From contig LUJM01000079.1 in NCBI GenBank assembly GCA_001689415.1, forward strand, positions 1-14,700: DNA of 14,700 nt, read 5' to 3'. Below are positions 6,542 to 14,700 of the stretch, in pieces. A program made the translations under genes and the position numbers. The notes below the pieces were generated by a model. It was not told the origin of the DNA, searched no databases, and was given only the letters and a program-made list of their open reading frames with translations. This DNA comes from Bacteroidales bacterium M2 (GTDB lineage: Bacteria > Bacteroidota > Bacteroidia > Bacteroidales > Muribaculaceae). The stretch's first letter is position 1. The number at the start of each line of letters is the position of its first letter.

Positions 6542-9500
6542 ATGACAGACTTTACCTCTCTCCAATCCAAAGTCAACGACCTGAAGGCGAAGGTGGCTCA
6601 ATACTCCATCACCCCCGCCTATCTCGGTGCGTTGCTCGATGACTTCATCACTCTGATGAAGAAAATCGACATGACCGGTATGAGCGATGACGTGCAGACT
6701 GCCCTGCAAAATGCTAACTCTGCGCTTGAAAAGTCGCAGAGTGCTTTGACTAAAGCTGTAAACGCCGAAAATTCGGCTAATCTCGCTACTCAAAGCGCCC
6801 TAAATGCTATTCAGAAGGCTTCTGACGCTCTTTCTAAGGCCGAAAATGCCGTCACTGTCGCTAATACCGCCAAGAACACCGCCGATGCTGCCAAGTCTAT
6901 GGCTGCAAATGCTCAAGGAAACGCCAACACCGCAAACAATACCGCTGACGAAGCCCTTTCTCGTATCGAGGCTGTCGAGGATAAAATCGGCACTCCTAAC
7001 GGTATTGCCACCCTTGACGAACACGGACTCATACCGTCTAATCAACTCCCTTCATACATTGATGACGTAGTGGAATTTGACGGTATGCTTCCGATCTTGG
7101 GAGACATTAAAATCGAGTCAGCTTCCGCAAGCTCCGGCTCAATCTATTATGTCCCCTCTCTTGACACTTTCGTTTGTATGTCAAGAAATGATGGTGGAAT
7201 TGTCGGCTCTGGTGCCAAATATTATGCGAACTGGGGCGGTGCTGATGCTTTCGGCGAATTTACCATGAACGGTCGTAAGCCGGCATCGAGTAAAATCTTT
7301 ATTGATGTATCGACTAACAACCAGTACCGCTATAGTGGCTCGACTCTCGTTTCCACCGGTTCGCCACTCTCTCTGGGCGAAACAGAACACACTGCTTATT
7401 CCGGCGACAAAGGCAAGCAGCTCCGTGTGGATGTCAACGAGCTGCAATCCAAATTCGGCGGCCTGATGATATTCCCTTTCAATGGCACTTACATCCGTGT
7501 GTCCGACACAGGTAATCATATGCCTCCGACACAGGGGGTATGGTGGACTCCGTCTTCTGAAGGTGGCTGCTTCCTTTTCTGCTCGTCGCAGTTTGGCTAT
7601 TCAGTGCTCGACTATAATCTCGACGGACTCGGTAGATCCGACCGTATTTTCCGCTGCGGCAACATTTTCTACCGTGTCGTTGACGGCGAGCTTAAAGAGC
7701 TTGGCGGAGCTACCGAAGGCAACTGCCTGAACGTAACTGTCGAATTGCCGAAGCAGGGTACTACAAACCCTTACTACGATCTCTCGACTGCAATTGCCCG
7801 TATCTATGAAGCCCGGCGCACGAAACTCGGACTTCAGATTACTTTTGCCACCACTGCCAAATCATGGAAGCAATACCAGTATATCGGGGCCTCTCTCGAG
7901 TCGGAAGACTTCCTCTCGGAGTCCAACTGGATTGACATGGCAGGTACCTCGGCCGGAACTGAGCCGGTTATTAACATCAATGACCTCTGTGGAGACCCCA
8001 CTGCGGCCGATTTCTATTCATTCGAGTCGGCTGTGGATGCACTCGCTAAGCTCGAAACTGACACAAAGGTAATCTACCGAAAGGCCGGAATGGTTATAAC
8101 ATACCGCATCTCGGCATCCGAATGGGAAACGCTGCAGCTCGTGCAAAAGGTGTCGGACTTTGGCAATCGTGCTGCCTGGAAGGAATTCGGAGGTGGCTCG
8201 AAAGTCGAATCTAAAGACGAACCCGTCGCTGGTGGCAAAGACGCTTTCTCTACCGGTGGCGCTTACAACGCCCTACCTACTCAGCATGAAGTTACCCAGG
8301 AAGACGGCACTGTCTCTATTCAATTCAAGAACGCTGCCGGCGAGCCGGTAATGGAGCCCGTCAACTTCATCGCCGCTACCGGTGGCGGTGGCGAGGTCAG
8401 TGGCACGATTGTTTCTATAAAATTCGAGAAATCACCTCTATTTGGTGCCCTTGGTGCTGAAATCGCCACCAAAGCTGCGATCCGCTCAATAACCATGGCT
8501 GGTGATAATGAGGTTGATAATGCTATCGCTACTCTCGAACTCATTGACCGCGACACAAACCTCACTATCTGGTCCGAGAATGTCAACAAGCCTTCCTCTG
8601 CTTCAATGGATGACTTCTCGTTCCCGATTGACTTCACTCCGTTCCTTTCGGCTGCCGGACTTCGTCGCTTCACTCTCAAAGCAACGGATGAAGCCGGATA
8701 TTCAACAACAAAATTCATTTCCGTTACCGCAGAGGACATCACTGTCTCCGTGTCCGGAGTACAGGTTCTCCACGTGCGCGAGGATGCGATGATTACTCCC
8801 GGCATGACTCGTGCCACTGTCGATCTGTTTAAATTCGAGAATAACCAGAGCGACAAAGGCATCGAAGCCGTCGTCGATATTCTAATCAACGAAGAATGGC
8901 ATGAGCTGCACCGCAGTATCGTTACTGATACCTTTACCAAATCTGTATCTTTCAACCCTGCAGAACTCGGACTCGTACACGGCGCTTATCCTATCCGAAT
9001 AAGCGGCACGTCGCTTAACTCGGGAGTTAAGGGCAATACCGTATACTCAGCTATTATGGTTGTCGACATAGAGGCCACAACTCCGCTCGTAGCTATCCGC
9101 TACGATGATAAGACCGGGGGCACTGTCAAACTTTACGAGTCCGTCGAGTTTGACGTGGCTGTCTACAATCCTAAGAGCATCAACACCATTGTCAATACAA
9201 AAGCAAATGACGCTCTTATCTCTCAGCTCTTGTGCGATAATACGCACACCTACAATGTCAGCAAACAGATTCAGGGGTTTGCCGAGGGGGATGTCATCAA
9301 GCTCTACGCAAAGGTCGTAAGTGCTACGGACCTTCGCGACTTCCGCTCCTATGAAGTCCCCGTTACTGTGTCAGGTTCTGTTATCGACGCTTCTCTTAAA
9401 GAGGGCGCGATTTACTCGTTCGACTTCTCGTCGCGCTCAAATGCAGAGGCTGACCATTCTATCGTTGACGGTGATTATCGAATCGACCTTTCCGGAGCAA

Positions 9501-12500
9501 ACTATACATCTAACGGCTTCGGCTCATTCCTCGGACAGAACTGCCTCCGTGTCGCCGAAAACGTCACCGGCTCGCTCAATCATATGCCTTTCGCGTCTTC
9601 GGCTCTCGAAGCTGCGGGAATGGCATGGCAGTGCCAGTTCGCCACGAATAACATCAAGGATGCTGACGCTATGCTCCTCGAATGTTATGACCCTACATCT
9701 GGTGCCGGTTTCTACATCAAGGGCAACAAGGTGGGTATTTTCTGTAGAAACGGCAATCAGGCTCTCGAGGAGCGTTCTTTCCGTTGTGGCGAACAGATTA
9801 CTCTCGGCATCACGGTCGAGCCTTCGAGCATTTTTGTTGAACGTTCCGGGGTCAAATACTCGGCTCTCCGAATGTACCTTAATGGAGAGCTTGTCGCTCA
9901 CATCGGTTATACTCCGGGCAGAGGCGACCTGTTCAATGGCCGTAACATCACCATGAACGGTACCAAAGGCGACCTATACATCTACTACATGCTCGCCTAT
10001 CAGACGCACTACGAATGGGCGCAGGCGTTCAAAAACTACCTCGTAAAGCTCGTCGATACCGAGGCGATGATTCGAGAGTTCAATGCCGAAGATGTCCTCT
10101 CCTCGCAGACTGCTGAAGGTAGCACTGCTATGCGCCCTTCTGCCTCTGCTCTGTGGGCTCGCGGCATCCCTTATGTTGTACTCGTCGCCGATGATGCCAC
10201 TTTTAACGCCTTTGACGGTGGCACGTCTACATCGGATAATTTTGAGATGACGGTCTACTACTATGACCCTGTCAGACCCTGGCGCTCGTTCAAGGCGACC
10301 AAGTGCCGTATCCGCAGACAGGGCACTACGTCGGCTAAGCGTTGCAAGAAGAATGTCCGCATCTACCTCTCTAAGGCTTCGGAGATTACTCCGCTCTTCC
10401 CGGAATACACCAACGCCGACGCTCTGCTCACTTACGCACTTTTCGCAAATAAGAAAATCCGTGTGGGCGAGAAGACTATGGCCGTAGACCTTATCACTAT
10501 CAAAATTGACTATTCCGATGCCGGCGGCGCAAATGACTGTGGCGTTTGCGACATGATGAACGCCACTTACCGTGCCCTCGGTGATGATTACATGACTCCG
10601 GCTCAGCGTTTCTTCGACGGAACGCAGGATATCGGGGATATACACCTCGAAGGGCTCGAGCTTAACCACTCGACGGCCAACCACCCGATTGCCGTGTTCC
10701 GCTCTACCTCAGACACCCTGCAGAATGTCTACTTTGAGGCAAAAGGAAACTGGAAGGAAGACAAGGGCGAACAGACGGCACTCGGCTTCATGAACACGCC
10801 CGGGTATAACCTCGGTTGTATCAACTATCAGGATGAGAACTTCATCGAATACTACGGTCTCAAAGACGAATCTCTCGACCAGACCGAGGCTCGATTCCGA
10901 GCCGATACTACCGTCGATACGTCGAAGCTCTATCTGCTCTCGCAGTATTGCGGAAATAGATACCGCTTCATCAAATACGAGAGCGGTGCATGGAAAGTAA
11001 TGACCGGCTCGATGAAGCAGACCGGAGGCAGAGGATCAAAGACGTGGAAGGTGTCGGGTTATGTCCTTAACCCCGTCACGGGCTTCGAGCTCCTGACATA
11101 CCAGGAACTCGACTGGTGGCGTGGGGTCGGCTCCCTCGATACGATGATGCAGACCGGGACAGGTAAAATTTCCTCTTGGATCCAAAAGCTCATAGACAAG
11201 GGTAAGGTCACGGCCGATGTTGTTCCGCTCTGGACTTACTACTTCGAGTGTATGGTCGATAATGATGACCTTGCCATTGCTTACGCCACCGGCAAGAAAG
11301 TGCCTTTCGAGCTTTACCGTATGCTCCGTTTCTGCGACAGCATTGACCCCGACAACAATCCGGACACTTACGCGGCTCGAGCTCGGCAGAACTTCTACAA
11401 ATTCCTCAATGTGCGCTCGCTAATGGTGTACTATGCGGCCACCGATTACAACTCGCTGTATGACCAACAGGCCAAGAATATGCAGCCCATGTTCTTCCTC
11501 GAGGACGGTGCTTACATCGAGGACGGTGTCTGGTACAATTCCTATACCGAGGACGATGAGTGCAACGTAGAGGCGTTGCCGGCTCACGCGCTGCCGGCCC
11601 GAATGTACTTCAACAAGGTGTATGACGCGGACGGAGCTAACGGCAAGGATAATGACGGCGGCTGCACAGGCGACCCCGAATGTGACCCCGCCAAGCCTAC
11701 TGACGAGGCCACCGGATATGCCAACCCTTATGCAGGGTGGAACTCTATCCTATGGGTGGTGCTGCGCCTCATTCAGGAGATGATCACTGACGATGCAGAG
11801 GGCAAGACTGACCTCCGAACCGTTGTCGCTGCCATGCGCTCTGTCGAGGCTAATGTCGACGGCTCCAACATGAAACCGTTCTCGCCCGAAGGCGCAATGT
11901 ACTTCTTCATGCAGAAACGCCTGTTGATATGGCCCAAGATGGTGTCGAGCTACGACGGCATCCGTAAGTATGTGCAGTACACCGCTACCTCGGACACGAT
12001 ATATTTCTACGCTCTACAGGGCCTCGGACTGACTTCGCTCCCGGCTTTCATTGAGACGCGCTGGCGTATCCGCGACGGATACTACCAGACCGGGGCCTTC
12101 TTCTCTGGCTACATCTCGGCACGTATAGCTTGCGCTCCGGGGGCTAAAATCCGCTTTACCGCTGGTAAAACCGGATATTACGGTATCGGCAACGATAACA
12201 CCGCCGCCGTGTCCGAATCTGTCTACCTTGAGGCTGGGCAGAGCTACGAGTTTACAAATTTCTCGCACCAGACCGGAGCTCTCATCTATATCTATCAGGC
12301 GGACCGTATGAGTATGCTCGACCTAAGCGAAATATCACTTGGCTCGTCGAATGGTGAGATTGACTTCACTGTCATGCTACTCGTCGTTTCGCTGATTCTC
12401 GGCTCGGCCACTCACACGGAAATGCCAACAGGCTACCGTGCAATGACATCGGCCAAGCTCGGCAATCTGCCATTCCTCGAATCTCTGGACGTGCGCCGCA

Positions 12501-13210
12501 CTGGTCTTGTTGCTGTTGACGGTTCCGGCTGTCCTCGCCTTCGCAAACTCGACGCTCGCGACTCGGCTGTCGAAACCTTCTCTGTTGCCGAAACATCGCC
12601 GATCAATGACATTGCGATGCCGGGATCGCTGACGGAAGTGTCGCTTGTGGGTCTGCCGAACCTTACCTACGCAGGACTCAACGCCGTGGCCGGTCTGCGT
12701 GTGCCGTCGCTCTCTAAGGTGCAGAAGCTCCGCCTCGAGACGTCTCCGAAGCTTGATGCTCGCCGTATGCTCAACGATACTCTCGACGGCCAATCTTCAA
12801 ATCCGGTTCTTTCCGCGCTGCGCTTCAATGAAATGCAACTCAAAGGCGATGCCTCAGAACTGCAGTCGGTAATCAATCGAGGTGTAGCCGGTCTTGACTC
12901 GGACGGCAACCGCTGCGCTCGGCCCGTAATCAATACCGTCTATCAGTTGACTACAATCCTCGACGAGTCTGTAATCAACAGCATCGAAGACAGCATCGAG
13001 GGCATTTCGCTATTTACAGTCATCGATGCTTTCATCGAGCTTATCGACATCGTAAATGCTGAATTCTACTCCGGTGACCCCGAAGTCGATAACGTCACCC
13101 TCGATAACGTTGGCGAAACTCTCGTCTTCTACAATGGCGAAACTTACGAGGAATACCTCGCCCGTGTCGCCGAAGACAACCGCTCTATCCACGAAATTAT
13201 CAAACTCTAA
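6542..13210 (+). CDS. Giant multidomain tail fibre or adhesin (2222 aa)
   Basis: Likely part of the host-recognition apparatus. Residues 1-148 are Ala/Asn-rich and look like a trimeric coiled coil. Residues 150-181 carry GTPNG, ATLDEHGLIP and LPSYIDDVVEFDG, a common phage fibre motif. Two knob-like repeats follow (about 411-468 and 489-551), each with a strand then a W-x-x-[YL]-Q pattern and closing N-W or A-W. Residues 620-950 look like stacked beta-sandwich domains. Residues 954-1168 resemble a LamG/concanavalin-type domain (FYIKGNKVGIF, MYLNGELVAHIGY). Residues 1250-1720 have a CotH-like pattern: RIRRQGTTS with KKNVRIYL, IKIDYSDAGG, DYNSLYDQQAKNM and YDADGANGKDND. Residues about 1965-2075 are leucine-rich-repeat-like. 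The last 80 residues are acidic. It lacks the long helical and membrane character of a tape measure. Its own promoter-like element precedes it and two lectin-like genes follow 9 bases later. Confidence 0.8.
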   Translation: MTDFTSLQSKVNDLKAKVAQYSITPAYLGALLDDFITLMKKIDMTGMSDDVQTALQNANSALEKSQSALTKAVNAENSANLATQSALNAIQKASDALSKAENAVTVANTAKNTADAAKSMAANAQGNANTANNTADEALSRIEAVEDKIGTPNGIATLDEHGLIPSNQLPSYIDDVVEFDGMLPILGDIKIESASASSGSIYYVPSLDTFVCMSRNDGGIVGSGAKYYANWGGADAFGEFTMNGRKPASSKIFIDVSTNNQYRYSGSTLVSTGSPLSLGETEHTAYSGDKGKQLRVDVNELQSKFGGLMIFPFNGTYIRVSDTGNHMPPTQGVWWTPSSEGGCFLFCSSQFGYSVLDYNLDGLGRSDRIFRCGNIFYRVVDGELKELGGATEGNCLNVTVELPKQGTTNPYYDLSTAIARIYEARRTKLGLQITFATTAKSWKQYQYIGASLESEDFLSESNWIDMAGTSAGTEPVININDLCGDPTAADFYSFESAVDALAKLETDTKVIYRKAGMVITYRISASEWETLQLVQKVSDFGNRAAWKEFGGGSKVESKDEPVAGGKDAFSTGGAYNALPTQHEVTQEDGTVSIQFKNAAGEPVMEPVNFIAATGGGGEVSGTIVSIKFEKSPLFGALGAEIATKAAIRSITMAGDNEVDNAIATLELIDRDTNLTIWSENVNKPSSASMDDFSFPIDFTPFLSAAGLRRFTLKATDEAGYSTTKFISVTAEDITVSVSGVQVLHVREDAMITPGMTRATVDLFKFENNQSDKGIEAVVDILINEEWHELHRSIVTDTFTKSVSFNPAELGLVHGAYPIRISGTSLNSGVKGNTVYSAIMVVDIEATTPLVAIRYDDKTGGTVKLYESVEFDVAVYNPKSINTIVNTKANDALISQLLCDNTHTYNVSKQIQGFAEGDVIKLYAKVVSATDLRDFRSYEVPVTVSGSVIDASLKEGAIYSFDFSSRSNAEADHSIVDGDYRIDLSGANYTSNGFGSFLGQNCLRVAENVTGSLNHMPFASSALEAAGMAWQCQFATNNIKDADAMLLECYDPTSGAGFYIKGNKVGIFCRNGNQALEERSFRCGEQITLGITVEPSSIFVERSGVKYSALRMYLNGELVAHIGYTPGRGDLFNGRNITMNGTKGDLYIYYMLAYQTHYEWAQAFKNYLVKLVDTEAMIREFNAEDVLSSQTAEGSTAMRPSASALWARGIPYVVLVADDATFNAFDGGTSTSDNFEMTVYYYDPVRPWRSFKATKCRIRRQGTTSAKRCKKNVRIYLSKASEITPLFPEYTNADALLTYALFANKKIRVGEKTMAVDLITIKIDYSDAGGANDCGVCDMMNATYRALGDDYMTPAQRFFDGTQDIGDIHLEGLELNHSTANHPIAVFRSTSDTLQNVYFEAKGNWKEDKGEQTALGFMNTPGYNLGCINYQDENFIEYYGLKDESLDQTEARFRADTTVDTSKLYLLSQYCGNRYRFIKYESGAWKVMTGSMKQTGGRGSKTWKVSGYVLNPVTGFELLTYQELDWWRGVGSLDTMMQTGTGKISSWIQKLIDKGKVTADVVPLWTYYFECMVDNDDLAIAYATGKKVPFELYRMLRFCDSIDPDNNPDTYAARARQNFYKFLNVRSLMVYYAATDYNSLYDQQAKNMQPMFFLEDGAYIEDGVWYNSYTEDDECNVEALPAHALPARMYFNKVYDADGANGKDNDGGCTGDPECDPAKPTDEATGYANPYAGWNSILWVVLRLIQEMITDDAEGKTDLRTVVAAMRSVEANVDGSNMKPFSPEGAMYFFMQKRLLIWPKMVSSYDGIRKYVQYTATSDTIYFYALQGLGLTSLPAFIETRWRIRDGYYQTGAFFSGYISARIACAPGAKIRFTAGKTGYYGIGNDNTAAVSESVYLEAGQSYEFTNFSHQTGALIYIYQADRMSMLDLSEISLGSSNGEIDFTVMLLVVSLILGSATHTEMPTGYRAMTSAKLGNLPFLESLDVRRTGLVAVDGSGCPRLRKLDARDSAVETFSVAETSPINDIAMPGSLTEVSLVGLPNLTYAGLNAVAGLRVPSLSKVQKLRLETSPKLDARRMLNDTLDGQSSNPVLSALRFNEMQLKGDASELQSVINRGVAGLDSDGNRCARPVINTVYQLTTILDESVINSIEDSIEGISLFTVIDAFIELIDIVNAEFYSGDPEVDNVTLDNVGETLVFYNGETYEEYLARVAEDNRSIHEIIKL

Positions 13211-13219
13211 TCTCCTCTC
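13211..13219 (+). promoter_or_regulatory. Pyrimidine leader before the first lectin-like gene
   Basis: The nine bases between the fibre stop and the ATG at 13220 are all pyrimidines (TCTCCTCTC apart from the last base preceding A). There is no Shine-Dalgarno sequence. Confidence 0.4.
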
Positions 13220-13990
13220 ATGGCATCTAAAGAACAATCCGCTACTCTCCTGCGCCGCAATAAGCGTGCGCAGGTAGATGCCCTGAACTCTCTCGGCTTC
13301 AACCTCACCGAGAGTGCCAGGGCCGCAGACTTCCCCATGTATGTTAAGTGGGCTGCAGGGCTGCTTGACCTGAACGTGGCTGCTAACCGCAAATCCGATA
13401 ACAAACGATTCTTCTTCACTATCGAGGAATGGCAGTCGCTGTCCGCTACCGAACAGGCGCTTTTCCTATTACGCGGTATTCGCGTAAGGGCTTGCTCTGT
13501 CTCATTCATCATCGCGCCCGACACGCTTAATAATAAAGCCTGGGGAGCTCGTGATATCAGCATCCCGGACCTTCATTCTTACCAGTCGCAACGCGACCTA
13601 TATTCGTATTTCAACGCATACGAGGAAACATCAATCATCGCAGCAGCATATAAGGATATCAGTAATAACGACATCGTGGGGGCTCCTGCAGCCGAGGCTG
13701 CCCTTGCTTACAAGGCTTTCACCCTTGACCGCGACGGTCTCGAAGATACTTCGCTTTGGGCGCTCCCAACTCCTGCACATTTGTGCATTATGTTCCGCTG
13801 GAAGAATGAGATTGACTCAGCTTTCTCTGCGGTCTGGTCTTCCGACTTCAAGCTCTTATTATCGACTCATTGGTCTTGCGCCCGTTGGTCGAACAATGAA
13901 GTCTTCCGAATTGCGATGCAATCCGGTGGGGCGATTGTTGTCGAAAATCCCATCTACTTGTACGCAGTTCGCCCTATCTGTGAATCTTAA
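13220..13990 (+). CDS. C-type-lectin-like DGR-target paralogue 1
   Basis: This 256-aa protein is a paralogue of the gene that follows. Shared features include LLRRNKRAQVDALNSLGF near the N-terminus, YVKWAAGL, an EEWQSLSA segment, GIRVRA and FII before residue 100. The C-terminal domain starts with WALPTPAHL (W180-L188), the W-x-LP motif of formylglycine-generating-enzyme-like / DUF1566 lectin folds. It ends with HWSCARWSNNE (217-227), a Gly-Gly turn and YAVRPI (248-253), matching the VRPV-type ending of DGR variable regions. The usual WSSTEYN core is replaced by WSCARWS, so it is either a diverged target, a target of another template, or a frozen copy. It is probably displayed at the fibre tip, binding host surface ligands. 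Spacing to the fibre gene is 9 bases. Confidence 0.7.
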   Translation: MASKEQSATLLRRNKRAQVDALNSLGFNLTESARAADFPMYVKWAAGLLDLNVAANRKSDNKRFFFTIEEWQSLSATEQALFLLRGIRVRACSVSFIIAPDTLNNKAWGARDISIPDLHSYQSQRDLYSYFNAYEETSIIAAAYKDISNNDIVGAPAAEAALAYKAFTLDRDGLEDTSLWALPTPAHLCIMFRWKNEIDSAFSAVWSSDFKLLLSTHWSCARWSNNEVFRIAMQSGGAIVVENPIYLYAVRPICES

Positions 13991-14001
13991 CCTCTCCCCT
14001 C
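13991..14001 (+). promoter_or_regulatory. Pyrimidine leader before the second lectin-like gene
   Basis: All eleven bases between the stop at 13988-13990 and the ATG at 14002 are C or T (CCTCTCCCCTC). It resembles the leader of the preceding paralogue, so it may have been copied with the gene. Confidence 0.4.
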
Positions 14002-14700
14002 ATGAACAATATCCAAGAAGCCCAACTCCTGCGCGAAAACCGCTCTGCGCTTGTCGCACAGCTCAATAACATCGGTTTCTCCGATGTAAATGATTACACG
14101 CCCATATCCCTTATCGCTGATTACATGAAATGGGCCGGCGGTCTGCGTGATCTCCGCCTCGCTGTAATCAACAAGTCAACCGGGGCGTATACTGACTACT
14201 CCGAAGATGAATGGAACGCTCTCAGTGCATCTGCTAAGGCTTCCTGTGTTAAACTCGGAATCCGCATCCGGGCTGAACGTCAGGACTTCATCATCTCCAA
14301 AGAAAATGTGCTCCGTTCTAACGGCAGCGCAGATATACCCTGGGCGCCCAACAATAGCATCGATGTCAAGAATCTCACGAACTACGGAGAAGGCTCAACC
14401 GGTCATCTCAAAGACATCGACGGCAAGGCCAACACTGACCTTATCCTCGCCCATGGAGCGGCTAACAACATAAAGTTTGAGGCCGCTGAACAGGCCAGAG
14501 CATATAAGGCTTCTACCGTTGCTGACGGCGGCTTTGAAGACCCCACAGAGTGGAGTCTTCCGGCTATCGGTCAGCTCTGGCTGCTCTATAAATACAGGCG
14601 CAAAATAAACGAAGCCTTAACTCTGTTTTTCGGCTCCGCATACATCATCAGCGACGCATGGTATTGGTCCTCAACAGAGTACAATTCTGCCTACGCCTGG
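14002..14700 (+). CDS. C-type-lectin-like DGR target paralogue 2, partial
   Basis: The frame is open from ATG 14002 to the window edge (233 residues, no stop). Residues 1-95 match the preceding paralogue: LLRENRSALVAQLNNIGF, YMKWAGGLRDLRLA, EDEWNALSA, GIRIRA and DFII. A middle region containing AYKASTVADGG leads to WSLPAIGQL (W184-L192), then helix KYRRKINEAL and finally WYWSSTEYNSAYAW (220-233). WSSTEYN is the classic core of Bacteroides DGR variable proteins, whose lectin-fold tip presents mutable residues for ligand binding. The remainder of the variable region and the VRPV-type end should lie within about 40 codons beyond the edge. A reverse transcriptase, template repeat and accessory gene would be expected further downstream but are not visible. 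Assignment to the fold is strong; active diversification is inferred. Confidence 0.75.
   Translation, partial: MNNIQEAQLLRENRSALVAQLNNIGFSDVNDYTPISLIADYMKWAGGLRDLRLAVINKSTGAYTDYSEDEWNALSASAKASCVKLGIRIRAERQDFIISKENVLRSNGSADIPWAPNNSIDVKNLTNYGEGSTGHLKDIDGKANTDLILAHGAANNIKFEAAEQARAYKASTVADGGFEDPTEWSLPAIGQLWLLYKYRRKINEALTLFFGSAYIISDAWYWSSTEYNSAYAW
14665..14700 (+). other. Start of candidate DGR variable region
   Basis: Codons for WSSTEYN are followed by TCT GCC TAC and then GCC TGG. TCT, GCC and TAC are each reachable from AAT or AAC by changing only adenines, the signature of DGR mutagenesis, while flanking codons match the usual constant residues. The region is cut by the window edge and its template repeat is not in view. 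Confidence 0.45.

Noticed and set aside
9974..10684. Long open frames on the - strand (236 aa here; also 4801-5481, 8320-8955 and 2258-2872)
   Set aside because: They lie wholly or almost wholly opposite well-supported + strand genes, show no recognisable motif and look like by-products of codon bias.
12362..12409. Possible membrane segment in the giant protein (residues 1941-1956)
   Set aside because: It is a single hydrophobic stretch leading into the leucine-rich-repeat-like block and more likely packs inside that fold.
6542..13210. Giant protein as a tape-measure protein
   Set aside because: Beyond the N-terminal coiled coil it is made of beta-rich, LamG-like, CotH-like and repeat domains, with a typical fibre LPSYIDDV motif.

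Overview
The window reads as part of a tailed-phage genome or prophage from a Bacteroidales-type host. Every convincing gene is on the + strand and most are separated by a few bases or overlap. Start codons have no Shine-Dalgarno sequence; what precedes them is A/T-rich or pyrimidine-rich. Two gaps hold matches to the Bacteroidetes -7 promoter element (TAnnTTTG). The protein set (portal, head-tail connector-type proteins, giant fibre, C-type-lectin-like tip proteins) fits phages and prophages of gut Bacteroidales. No host gene, tRNA, integrase, terminase, capsid or tape-measure gene is present, so this is an interior segment of a larger element.

Layout. (1) 57-815 encodes an accessory protein whose C-terminal third is a stand-alone MutS mismatch-recognition domain. 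(2) 816-945 is a 130-bp gap with competing inverted repeats and a -7-like element. (3) 946-2263 holds two unassigned, probably structural, genes. (4) 2282-6484 is the portal and connector block: portal protein, a 97-aa chimeric ORF, a 270-aa connector-like protein, a 260-aa protein, a 168-aa protein and an HK97-gp10-like protein. Most junctions here are short overlaps (TGATG, TAATG), suggesting translational coupling. (5) 6542-13210 is one 2222-aa multidomain tail-fibre or adhesin gene with its own candidate promoter. (6) 13220-13990 and 14002 to the edge are two tandem paralogues ending in a C-type-lectin-like domain of the kind found in diversity-generating retroelement (DGR) targets. The second is cut by the window edge inside the presumed variable region.

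How the parts may work together. The portal block builds the head-to-tail connection. The giant fibre and the two lectin-like proteins probably form the host-recognition tip, which a DGR lying beyond the right edge may diversify. The MutS-domain protein could act on mismatch repair, but that is inference only.

Most notable observations: a tandem duplication of the portal/connector gene junction that created a chimeric 97-aa ORF; a candidate -1 frameshift heptamer (T TTT TTC) just before a TGATG overlap that would fuse two genes; the paired DGR-target-like genes; a CotH-like region inside the fibre protein; and a stand-alone MutS domain in the same element as a possible DGR target.
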